A DNA stretch of 64,000 bases from contig CM049307.1 in assembly GCA_026874595.1 (NCBI GenBank), positions 5,853,579-5,917,578 of the forward strand, in the 5' to 3' direction. The notes beneath the pieces were generated by a model that was given only the letters and a program-made list of their open reading frames with translations, made no database searches and was not told the DNA's origin. Position numbers and translations under genes: made by a program. This document shows positions 23,801-31,196 of this stretch, piece after piece. Positions within the stretch are counted from its first letter, which is position 1; each line of letters begins with the position of its first letter. This DNA comes from Sipunculus nudus (Eukaryota > Annelida > Sipuncula > Golfingiida > Sipunculidae).

Positions 23801-26800
23801 TGGCCTAATTTCAAGTTTCCAATGATTTTTTTTTTTCATGAACCTATATAGGTGTAATGTTAGTGGATTCTAAGTTTAGTGGATACAAATAGTGTCCAGT
23901 CTGATTGACTGGATGCTCAGAATCATGTTTTCAGCATGAAGTTTGCTAATTATAGGTCACCATGACCTAATTTCAGGTTTCCGAGGAGACTGGTCTAGGA
24001 CTAGACTGACCCTGGATGTACAGTTAGATGTTTCTAGGTCAAACAGTAACGATTTGTGCACTGTTGACGGACAGACGGCCGAAAGACCGGACGGACGACG
24101 GACAAAGGGTGATTGCTAAAGCTCAGATCTCTTACACTCAGCTGAGCTAGAATTCCAGAAAAACTTAAACCAACAAAAAACAAGTGACCCATGGGTCATG
24201 ACGCTGACATGTTGACAATATGTCCTTGCACAGACAACTAATTAAGATAACGTAGGTGGCATCATTGTTCATGCAAATGGCTTAAGTTCATCAAGACCCA
24301 TAAGCACGACAACTTTGATGACAATCCAACCAGCATTTCATGAGGAATCTGGCAATTTGTGTGTATTTTGCATTTTTTCCTGGGGTGTTCAAACATACCC
24401 CAAAACTAAGAATATAGGTCACTGTGACCCAATTTTAGGTTTCTGGGGAGAACTTTTGAGGAACTCTCAGGATTTCAAGTAAGAATTCAAGCAAGATTCT
24501 TGGCCCAATGGTTATGATTTGTGCCCTACTTTGGTATCAAATTTTCAATAATTCTGAGGGGTGCTTATAAGCCACATAGCTAAGAAAATATGGGTAACAG
24601 AGACCTCAATTCAAGTTTCAAGGGAGACTTTTCATAGACCACCCGGGATTTTAGTTTAGAAGATTCCAGGTCCAATGTTTATGATTTGTGCCCTGCTTTG
24701 GTATCAAATTTTTAAGTATGCTGGTGTGGGGGGGGGGGGGGGTGCTTATAAGCCCCATAGGTCAGAGAATATGGATAACAGAGACCTAATATCAAGTTTC
24801 CAAGGATATTTTTCACAGACCTGCCTGGATGTCAGTTGTAATGGTTACAATTTGTGCTCTGTTAACAGACGACCGCATCTTTGAAGGTCTCAAAAATAGA
24901 GAAAACTAGGGACAAATAGGTCTCGATGCTCAGCTGAATTTGTCTATAAGGATATTTGTCAAGAAATTTTTCAGAATGACAGTCCCGTGACCTTGTGACC
25001 AAAAAATCTTAGAACTTATTATCCTGTCTATCCAAAGCAGAATTATCATCCATAAACTAATTTGTGAATCGATGGGTCCTGTGACCTTGACCTTTGACCC
25101 TATGATACAAAATCAAACTGAATCTTACCAAATTGGCAGGTTAGCAATATCTTGAAGATGGAAGTTTTGTGATGAAAAGTTTGGCTTCAATTGCATATGC
25201 ATTTTTTTAAAGAAATGAGTCCTGTGACCTTGACCTTTGACTGTTGGATCCAAAATCGACACGGTTCTTACCTTAGTGGTGAGCCATATATAAGTTAAGT
25301 TTGAAACCAATATGTCAAACTAAACTGGAGTTATCATCTGGAAACTAATTTGCGAACAGATGGCCCCTGTGACCTTGACCTTTGACCTTGTGATCCCAAA
25401 TTAATTTATGCTCTCCCCATACTGGCAAGTCAGCTAAATGCGCAAATTAGAAAGTTAAGGATGAAAAGCTTGGCTTAAAATGCAGCCATAATCTATTTAA
25501 ATAAGTGAGTCCTGTGACCTTGACCTTTGACCTCATGACCCCAAAATCATATAGGTTCTTGCTTTTGTGGTGGGCCATATGTATGTCAAGTTTTAAACCC
25601 ATGTGTCAAAACAACCTGGAGTTAACATCTGAGTTAACTATATGGCATCCACTTGTGATCAATAAACACACCAGGTTTTGGGACACTAGATGTCATTACA
25701 GCTGAGAGACTGACATGTTTGTTGTCATTTTATAGTAAAAAAAATTTAAATATTCGTGAAAATAACAAAAAATACAGGTGGCGCCACCACTATTCGGGAA
25801 CTGACAAAACTAGTCATGGTCAATATTCAAGTCAAGTTTCATGAGAATCCACGAATTAACTATCAAGATATTGGAGGTTTTGTATTATATTTTTGATTAT
25901 TTTGGGGGTACTTTCAAGCCACATAGCTCGGAGGATGTAGGTCGCAGTGATCTAATTGCAGATTTCCAGGGAGATTTTTTATTGACCTCCCTGGATATTC
26001 ACTTAGAAGTTTCTAGGTCCAGCAGTTACGATTTGTGCCCTGCTAACGGACGGCCTGACGGACTATGGACAAAGCGCCATTCCTATACCTCAGTTGACTT
26101 ACAGTCAGCTGAGCTAAAAGTGAATTAATTTTTATTTTAATTTTGGTGGTGCCACCAGTCCACAAGAACTGACGAAGCACTCCGCGATGAATATGCATGC
26201 AAAGAATCAAGTCTGATCAATGCAATAGTTGTTCAGATACTGGAGCTTATCCAATTTTTAGTTATTCTGGGAGGTACTTCTAAGCCCAATACCTCGGAGG
26301 ATATTGGTAACAGAGACTTAATTTCATGTTTCCATGGAGTTTTTATGGACCTCCCAGGAATGAGGATGTCAAGAAAGAAGATTTCAGGTCAAATGGTTAT
26401 GATTTATTCCCTATTAATAGGCGACCACATCTTTAAAAGTCTCAAAAATAAAGATAAAAATGCGTAAAAAATTCAAAGAAGTCAAGATGGCGCCAGGAAT
26501 TGATAAACACTCCATGATGCAAAGAATAATGCCGATCAATGCACTAGTTGTTCAGATACCAGACCTTTTGCATCAATTTTTTTTTTCTGGGTGGTACTTC
26601 TGAGCCCAATAGCTCAGGCAATATCGGTGACAGAGACCTAATTTCAGGTTTCAAAGGAGACTTTTCATGGGCCTCCCAGCATGTCAAGAAAGCAGATTCT
26701 AGGTCTGGTCATTACGATTTGTGCCCTGTTAACAGATGACCGCTTCTTTTAAGATCTCAAAAAATAGACAAGAAATAGTAAACAATCGAAAATATGCAGG

Positions 26801-28136
26801 TGGTGCCACCAGTCTGCAGAAACTGATGAAACACTCCATGATCAATATCCATGCAATGAATCATGGTGATCAATGCATTAGTTGTTCAGATACCAGAACA
26901 TTTGCATCAAATTTCTAGTTATTCTGGGGGTTAGTTATGAGCCCAATAGCTCAGACAATATGGGTAACAGTGACCTAATTTCAAGTATCCCAGGAGACTT
27001 TTCATGGACCTCCCTGGATGTTAGGTTAGAAGATTCCAGGTCAAATGATTTTGATTTGTGCCCTGTAAACAGATGACCACATCTTTAAATGTCTCAAAAC
27101 AGAGATAAAAATATCGAAAAAAATGCAGTTGTTGCCAACAGTCTGCAGAAACTGATTAAACACTCCATGATCAATATCCATGCAAAGAATCATGGTGTTC
27201 ATTGCATCATTTGTTCAGATATTTGAGCGTTTGTATCAAATTTTTCATTATCCTGAGGGGTACTATGGAGCCCCATAACTTGAAGAATATGGGTAACAGA
27301 CACCTACTTCCTAGTTTCCAAGGAAACTTGTTATGGACTTATCTGTATGTAAAGTTAGAAGATTCCAGGTCCAGCGTTTACGATTTGTGCCCTGTTAACA
27401 GAAGACGGCATTTTTTAAGGTCTCACAAAAGAGAAGAAAAATCGTAACCAATCGAAAAAAATGCAGGTGGCGCCACCAGTCTGCAGAAACTGATGTACCA
27501 CCCCATGATCAAAATCCATGCAAAAAAAAATCCCTGCCATTGACCAATGTGTCTGCAACAGTTCTGACGCAATTTCCCTTCAGGATAGGAATATATGCTC
27601 GGATGAGGCTATTCCTTTATTTTATTTATTTACTTTTGTTGTTGCTTGTTGCACCGTGTTCACATAATAGCAACACTTTTTAAATAGCACAATTTCATAA
27701 GGGGTTGTAACACAAAAATCTTCAAATTTGTAAAAAAAAAGGGCCACTATAGATTTGGTTAGGAGCGCACTTGACCATATAAATATGTGAATTCCCAGCT
27801 GTGTAGATGTTAATAAACGGGCAACAGATAGCGGAGGACGGATAGACGCGTCATGCCTATATATACCTCACTTGTGAGCTAAAGAGCATCTGTTGTATAC
27901 ATGGAGCATATTGTTTTTTAACAGTAGTGCATATTATGCCATGTAACAAGCGCGACCTAGCGGCATAACCAGAAAGTACAATCTTAGTGGGATATTTGTG
28001 GTTTCTTTCCGGGGAATTCTCTCTTTGTGAATGAACTTTCTGAACCACGGATAAAACATGTACAAACAAACATCTTAAGTTATTTCTTGTGTCGATGCAC
28101 GCCAGTATAACACCGCGCACCGCCCTCCCAACCCCG

Positions 28137-28168
<32 letters not shown>

Positions 28169-28365
28169 AAAACAAAAAACTTTTCTATGTTCAATTATCC
28201 ATACCTTACACGGCAGGCATACCAGAGCCCCGAAGAATATCCCGTTGGCCACCTCGTTACAGATGACACACTTATCTCTGGTGTCCATTGAATCTGTGTC
28301 GGAAGTGACATCAGAGAGGCCTGGAGGAAGTGAACCTGCTGGCGGGAGGTCTGGGGTGCCACACA
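10539..28365 (-). CDS. Nuclear receptor with two DNA-binding domains (2DBD-NR), multi-exon gene
   Basis: Spliced minus-strand gene. Supported coding exons in order are 28205-28365, 21865-22009, 19687-19793, 17879-18020, 16842-17617, 15503-15611, 14752-15012, (14580-14681, tentative) and 10539-10702. All join in phase with GT-AG introns. The product of about 620 residues plus an unseen N-terminus has two consecutive nuclear-receptor zinc-finger domains, a C-terminal extension, a hinge of about 150-200 residues and a ligand-binding domain with an AF-2 helix. It should be a nuclear transcription factor binding AGGTCA-like half-sites. The tandem DBDs match the 2DBD-NR class known from flatworms, molluscs and Daphnia. 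Seen: all 16 zinc-binding cysteines at canonical spacing. Inferred: class membership and ligand dependence. The N-terminal exon is not certain (see 29037-29049). Intron 7-8/9 holds a 47-bp minisatellite. Confidence 0.9.
11035..14190. repeat. 47-bp minisatellite array, about 67 copies
   Basis: Unit GAGTGAGAGCAGTCTGAGAA then GCGGCTGTATGACTTACTTT and GATCGTA. Variants (GGTTGAGAACAG versus GAGTGAGAGCAG, TTTGATCG versus TTTTATCG, GAAGCGG versus GAGGAGCGG) are mixed along the array. It fills most of the intron before the last exon of the nuclear receptor. Minus-strand frames through it are artefacts. Confidence 0.95.
14580..14681 (-). CDS. Tentative 2DBD-NR exon covering LBD helix 9
   Basis: Without it the LBD jumps from helix 8 to helices 10-11 and lacks about 35 residues. 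This 102-base segment is the only part of the intron that stays open in the needed phase (1 in, 1 out). It reads [20 protein letters not shown] and on, ending at TGCC|GTAAAA. A stronger donor (AAC|GTAAGA) lies 25 bases earlier but would break the frame. Acceptor tgttag is moderate. The peptide is helix-like, but no strict DR(P/A)GL motif is seen. Confidence 0.4.
14752..15012 (-). CDS. 2DBD-NR exon: LBD signature region, helices 3-8
   Basis: Two bases, 86 codons and one base. It starts [18 protein letters not shown], the LBD signature (F..L...DQ..L.K...F), although the usual hydrophobic pair before K is CIC. It continues through the helix-5 and beta-turn region ([10 protein letters not shown]) to helix 8 ([20 protein letters not shown]). 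Acceptor gactag, donor GGTCAGT. The charge-clamp lysine is present in the helix 3-4 turn (CKR). Confidence 0.88.
15503..15611 (-). CDS. 2DBD-NR exon: LBD helix 3 region
   Basis: 36 codons plus one base, between tcgcag and GGTGGC. It contains [20 protein letters not shown] and then FALHIP, matching the helix-3 pattern (aromatic-rich start, then hydrophobic/acidic residues and FA..iPG) of nuclear-receptor LBDs. The split codon gives the glycine of HIPG-FREL with the next exon. Confidence 0.86.
16000..16112 (+). mobile_element. Solo terminus of the 3772-5700 foldback family
   Basis: Runs from cggtattaccgttttt to ggattcaagcgcct in the same orientation as the right arm at 5600-5698, about 80 percent alike by eye. 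No partner arm nearby. It lies in the nuclear receptor intron between exons 15503-15611 and 16842-17617. Confidence 0.65.
16842..17617 (-). CDS. 2DBD-NR exon: C-terminal extension, hinge and start of ligand-binding domain
   Basis: 258 codons after a split codon. It begins [12 protein letters not shown] (basic, likely nuclear localisation). About 130 residues of low-complexity Ser/Asn/Pro-rich hinge follow, then a region that looks like helices H1-H2 of the LBD ([16 protein letters not shown] onward, with a cysteine cluster KCCCL). The reading frame runs on to a stop 13 bases past the donor, but the CCC|GTACGT donor matches the phase-0 acceptor of the next exon and restores the LBD. Confidence 0.88.
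17766..17812. repeat. (TA)n microsatellite
   Basis: Intronic TA tract between nuclear receptor exons 16842-17617 and 17879-18020. Confidence 0.95.
17879..18020 (-). CDS. 2DBD-NR exon: second zinc finger of DBD2 and start of C-terminal extension
   Basis: 47 codons plus one base. Starts [15 protein letters not shown] and contains CKGKMDC, then CRYCRFKKC, then RVGMSRE. The spacing is C-x5-C-x9-C-x2-C. The P-box is CEGCKK with the previous exon. The end of the exon and the first codons of the next read [16 protein letters not shown], the T/A-box form typical of NR1-type receptors. Acceptor gttcag, donor GGTGAGT. Confidence 0.93.
18180..19630 (+). repeat. Half-site-rich dispersed repeat, block 1
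   Basis: Several diverged sub-units, each with a phrase of the type ataggtcaccatgacctaat followed by tttcaggtttcc and gatttgtgccctgt. Block start tgtccatgggtcatgac matches starts at 24182, 31199 and 48473. Lies in a nuclear receptor intron. Confidence 0.7.
19687..19793 (-). CDS. 2DBD-NR exon: inter-DBD linker and first zinc finger of DBD2
   Basis: 35 codons after a split codon. A short linker ([13 protein letters not shown]) leads straight into [10 protein letters not shown]...CEGCK, a textbook first finger (C-x2-C-x13-C-x2-C). The exon ends after CEGCK in phase 0, the same place as the exon of DBD1. The linker between the two DBDs is only about 23 residues, counted from the last DBD1 cysteine (in MKC). 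The two DBDs therefore sit close together in one polypeptide. Confidence 0.92.
20400..21290. repeat. 31-bp minisatellite with interspersed spacer units
   Basis: Units of GTACAGCGTTATGTGTAAAC then GATATCACGAC alternate with a spacer ctgtttccaagtgtcgcaac. Degenerate relatives continue at 21690-21830. Intronic. The plus-strand frames of up to 146 codons through it are artefacts of the missing stop codons in the unit. Confidence 0.92.
21865..22009 (-). CDS. 2DBD-NR exon: second zinc finger of DBD1
   Basis: 48 codons plus one base, starting SFFIRC and ending GMHRK. The second finger has the canonical C-x5-C-x9-C-x2-C spacing (CQFDGNC, then CQSC), followed by [10 protein letters not shown]. This is the recognisable end of a nuclear-receptor DBD. 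Acceptor ttttcag, donor GGTAAGA, phase 0 in and phase 1 out. The FFIR that replaces FFRR, and the acidic, Asn-rich D-box region, mark this DBD as more divergent than DBD2. Confidence 0.9.
22490..22556 (+). CDS. Possible short plus-strand exon in a nuclear-receptor intron
   Basis: ATG frame reading [20 protein letters not shown], then LI and a strong donor ATCG|GTAAGT. The best downstream acceptor (acccttag) leads to a stop within six codons. It may be chance or a remnant of a repeat. Confidence 0.15.
23160..23174. promoter_or_regulatory. Perfect IR3 nuclear-receptor palindrome
   Basis: AGGTCACATTGACCT, the consensus two half-sites inverted with three bases between them (estrogen-response-element form). 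Lies inside repeat block 2. A binding role is inferred only from the motif. Confidence 0.45.
23954..23968. promoter_or_regulatory. Perfect IR3 nuclear-receptor palindrome
   Basis: AGGTCACCATGACCT, same geometry as at 23160. Near-perfect relatives with one or two changes lie at 18378, 18603, 18742, 19173, 19497, 23314, 23437, 23792, 24416 and 25939. Confidence 0.45.
25082..25100 (+). promoter_or_regulatory. Triple TGACC half-site, first copy
   Basis: TGACCTTGACCTTTGACCC: three half-sites in direct repeat with spacing 0 and then 1. Confidence 0.4.
25225..25243 (+). promoter_or_regulatory. Triple TGACC half-site, second copy
   Basis: TGACCTTGACCTTTGACTG, third site degraded. Confidence 0.35.
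25370..25388 (+). promoter_or_regulatory. Triple TGACCT half-site, third copy (perfect)
   Basis: TGACCTTGACCTTTGACCT. All three half-sites are perfect (DR0 then DR1). Confidence 0.45.
25515..25533 (+). promoter_or_regulatory. Triple TGACCT half-site, fourth copy (perfect)
   Basis: TGACCTTGACCTTTGACCT followed by CATGACCC, so a fourth, looser half-site is present. Confidence 0.45.
28138..28172. repeat. C21 followed by an A run
   Basis: Twenty-one C and then about 14 A, about 30 bases into the intron past the first DBD1 exon donor. On the transcribed strand this is a G run and could form a quadruplex near the 5' splice site. Confidence 0.9.
28205..28365 (-). CDS. 2DBD-NR exon: N-terminal linker and first zinc finger of DBD1
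   Basis: Encodes 53 residues after a split codon (starts with two bases, so the previous exon ends in phase 1). An acidic, Pro/Ser-rich stretch leads into a C-x2-C-x13-C-x2-C finger beginning [10 protein letters not shown] and ending CLPCK. The exon stops after this lysine at a GTATGG donor, phase 0. The acceptor is the AG of attgcag. The P-box is CLPCK followed by S from the next exon, unlike the usual CEGCKG. A methionine lies about 26 residues in but is unlikely to be the only start. A run of 21 C sits in the intron just past the donor. Confidence 0.88.
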
Positions 28366-28395
28366 CTGCAATTCTAAAAAATATAATGCCTCAAG

Positions 28396-28403
<8 letters not shown>

Positions 28404-28464
<61 letters not shown>
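28404..28464. repeat. (TA)n microsatellite
   Basis: About 60 bases of TA, 40 bases upstream of the acceptor of the first DBD1 exon. Confidence 0.95.
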
Positions 28465-28466
<2 letters not shown>

Positions 28467-29036
28467 TACTTGGTATTCTAAATGGAACCTATGAATTGTC
28501 TAGAGTACAATGTTTGTTGATGGATTCCTGAATGTAGGGATCCACTGATACATTGGAATAATGATATCCTGGCGACGACCTCAGGCAATTTATTTATTAT
28601 GCAAATAAGGATTAGGGTTCCATATATCAAGAACTAACCATGTTAATTTTTCAAATATTAAATCTAGACCTAATTTTTGTATCAAAGATTCAAATTAAAC
28701 CATATAAAAAAATGAAAATTTTAGTATGAATAGGGCCGCTATTGATGAAAATTCTACTTTCTACATATATATTACTGAAGGAAACGTGGAACAGAAAATG
28801 TATGACACAAGCAGAGGAAATTTATTGAGACTTGAATCAAGGTCTCCAACAGATCTCTCAGATTCTATATTATTTTGTAAAATTTGATTAGAAAAAAAAT
28901 TGTTTATACCAAATAGGACGGCATGTGCCTATATATACAGATTTCACGTACCTTCACGTACAACATTTTGCAATTCAAAAAACAATTGTTCAATGTCATT
29001 TTCCCCTTCCTTAATTGCCACACTTGTCTGTCTCAC

Positions 29037-29049
29037 CTGTCACGTGCAT
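29037..29049 (-). CDS. Possible first coding exon of the nuclear receptor
   Basis: ATGCACGTGACAG followed by a strong GTGAGA donor, in phase 1. Joined to 28365 it gives [13 protein letters not shown] and on. An in-frame TAA lies 14 codons upstream of this ATG. It is only a phase-compatible candidate; a more distant exon is equally possible. Confidence 0.25.
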
Positions 29050-29568
29050 ATACCACACGGTAACGAATACTGATGCGTTGGTATATGATTAACTGTACAT
29101 ATATGGTACGTGAATACGGACATAGTAAATTAAGCAACGCGGCTTGACATATATAGACCTATGTATATATCTACACGTACTGAACCAGCTGGGTTTTTTA
29201 AGCTCCATATAATACCACGTAAAACGACTTCACGTTATACGTGTGTATGGCGCCCTAAAATAAGAGGGACAGCGATGAGTTTACAACATGCGCATATTGG
29301 GTCAAAGTTACAGTATAGTTCTCAGTATAGTTAAATGTTCAGAGATCCGGGGCATGAACATAAAACAGCTATTCCTAAGGCTTACAGTTATTGCCTTTAA
29401 AGGTATAATTTTCAAAACATATTTTTACAAAATAATCAAATACACGAGTAAATATATTTATAGTCAATAGGTTCAGATCTTAATTTTAATTTTTTTACAC
29501 GCATAAAATTTCACAAGATTTCAATAATCTATTACTGGTGGAGGTCAGGCCGTTTATTATTAAATTAA

Positions 29569-29569
<1 letters not shown>

Positions 29570-29603
<34 letters not shown>

Positions 29604-29607
29604 CATA

Positions 29608-29664
<57 letters not shown>
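29570..29664. repeat. (TA)n with TG interruptions
   Basis: About 95 bases of TA with a short gtgtat interruption. Confidence 0.95.
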
Positions 29665-29666
<2 letters not shown>

Positions 29667-29669
29667 CAG

Positions 29670-30430
29670 CACTTAACTCAAAGAAACAAAAATATACAAG
29701 CTGACACATAAAAAACTTAATAAACGAGCTGAATGCTTCTATGAATTAACTCGCTATAGTCCGTTTCATCTCCTCACGTTACCTGCTTTTATATGAAAAT
29801 TTTTATTAGTTTCATTGAAAGAAAAAAAATTATAGTATATAGGGTAGAGGAATAAAGGGTCTGATTTTCAAGAATTAAGGTTATTATAAATATCTACCTT
29901 ACAACATATTTAAGACTCACTTATGGCGGTCGCGGTCATTGGTCACATGCAAAAAGAGCCTCAATTGACAACGTCTGAGAGGCTGATGTTACATAAACAT
30001 TTTAAAAAATATAACCAGCTAAACAAGATGGCTACTCACGCAGGCAGACATCTGATCTACCAGTCTATATTGTGAAGAGAAAAAAAAGTTGTAAAATATG
30101 AACTGGTGATTTGTTGTAAAATTCTGAATTGCCATGTCAGGTTGTCAATTATATATGTAGTTTTCGAGGAAATTACTGAAAATATAAAAGTTTTTTAAAA
30201 TTATCTAAAAAAAAACCAGATGAACAGTATAGGCGGTGAAACGGACTATATAGCATCTTGCTTGGAATAATATTTCAGACAGTGCATGGTTTTAGTACAA
30301 TAATTAATGTTAAGGAGTCATTATTTAGAAGAGACCTATAAAAACAAGTACTTAGTTCAAAACAGGATTTAAGGTTGATGCGTATCACATAAAATAGATT
30401 CGACAATAGCACAAGCAATTAAATTAATTT
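29670..30430. other. AT-rich DNA, nothing recognised
   Basis: No coding or repeat signal beyond base composition. Confidence 0.5.
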
Positions 30431-30548
30431 AGAAGGGGCAGTCCGGACCGGTGCGGGGGTTAAATAGGCAGTCCGGTATTTTCTGTTGCCGGTCCCGCCA
30501 AAAATTGTGGACAGGACCGGTCCAAGCGGTCCGGTCCGCACCTGTTAT
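30430..30548. mobile_element. GC-rich insert with inverted GGACCGG motifs, possible hAT-like MITE
   Basis: Begins gcagtccggaccggtgcggg and ends gcggtccggtccgcacctg, inverted relative to each other, in otherwise AT-rich DNA. Ends starting CAG are hAT-like. No clear target duplication. Confidence 0.4.
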
Positions 30549-30859
30549 TATTAGTGCCAGTCTAATATAATAAAACAAGTAGAATTTAACGTTTTTTTAT
30601 GATAAGATATCATATGGTTCTGCCCAGTTAAAAGTGAAATGAAAAACCTTCGCAGCTTATTGTAACTATATTTGTCACACATTCACAATACACTTTCTCA
30701 AATATCTGTATAAGTCTCGGTCCACGCCTGAACAAAACAACCTTAGTTATATCCACAGTGACCTTCCTTCAAAATCTGCATGTTATATGAAAATGTTCTG
30801 CGGCTGACAAAATCAATGTCATCGACGACATTAAATCGTCAAATATATAGTGCTTATCG

Positions 30860-31115
30860 GCTTACAAATATACCTGGGCTCCATACCTTGGCAAGTCCTA
30901 TGTTAAAATTCTACAAATATAGCTGCCATGGGCTCGATGCCTGCGCAAGTCCTATAATAAAGTTCTACAAATATAGCTGGGCATAATGCCTATGCAAGTC
31001 TTATGATAGAATTCTACAAATATAGCTTGGCTCAATGCCTGTGCAAGTCCTATGATAAATATCTACAAATATAGCTTAGCACGATGCCTGTGCGAGTCCT
31101 ATGATATAAAATTCT
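30860..31115 (+). repeat. 60-bp tandem repeat, about 4-5 copies
   Basis: Repeats of tctacaaatatagctgggct then catgcctgtgcaagtcctat and gataaaa. Confidence 0.85.
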
Positions 31116-31196
31116 TCAACAGGTAAATCACACTGGGCTTATCGTACAGACCTGTCACCTTCCAGCATAAAAAAACCTGTCGGCTTCCAGCATAAC

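Larger units (their letters stand above)
22960..24175 (+). repeat. Half-site-rich dispersed repeat, block 2
   Basis: Same sub-unit vocabulary as 18180-19630. Ends with ggacggacgacggacaaagg and ctcagctgagcta, which is followed at once by the next block start. Confidence 0.7.
24178..27560 (+). repeat. Half-site-rich dispersed repeats, blocks 3 and following
   Basis: Begins tgacccatgggtcatgac and includes four copies of cctgtgaccttgacctttga (25078-25535). A series of roughly 320-360 base units follows, with gatcaatatccatgcaaaga and tgattgtgccctgttaac-like phrases. Open frames here are accidental. Confidence 0.7.

Noticed and set aside
24675-27447. Several plus-strand frames of 60-95 codons with a common ending (DLCPVNR)
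   Set aside because: They are the same stretch of the dispersed repeat translated in different copies; frames are broken in other copies.
28089-28481. 130-codon plus-strand frame
   Set aside because: It is antisense to the first DBD1 exon and runs through homopolymers and a TA tract.
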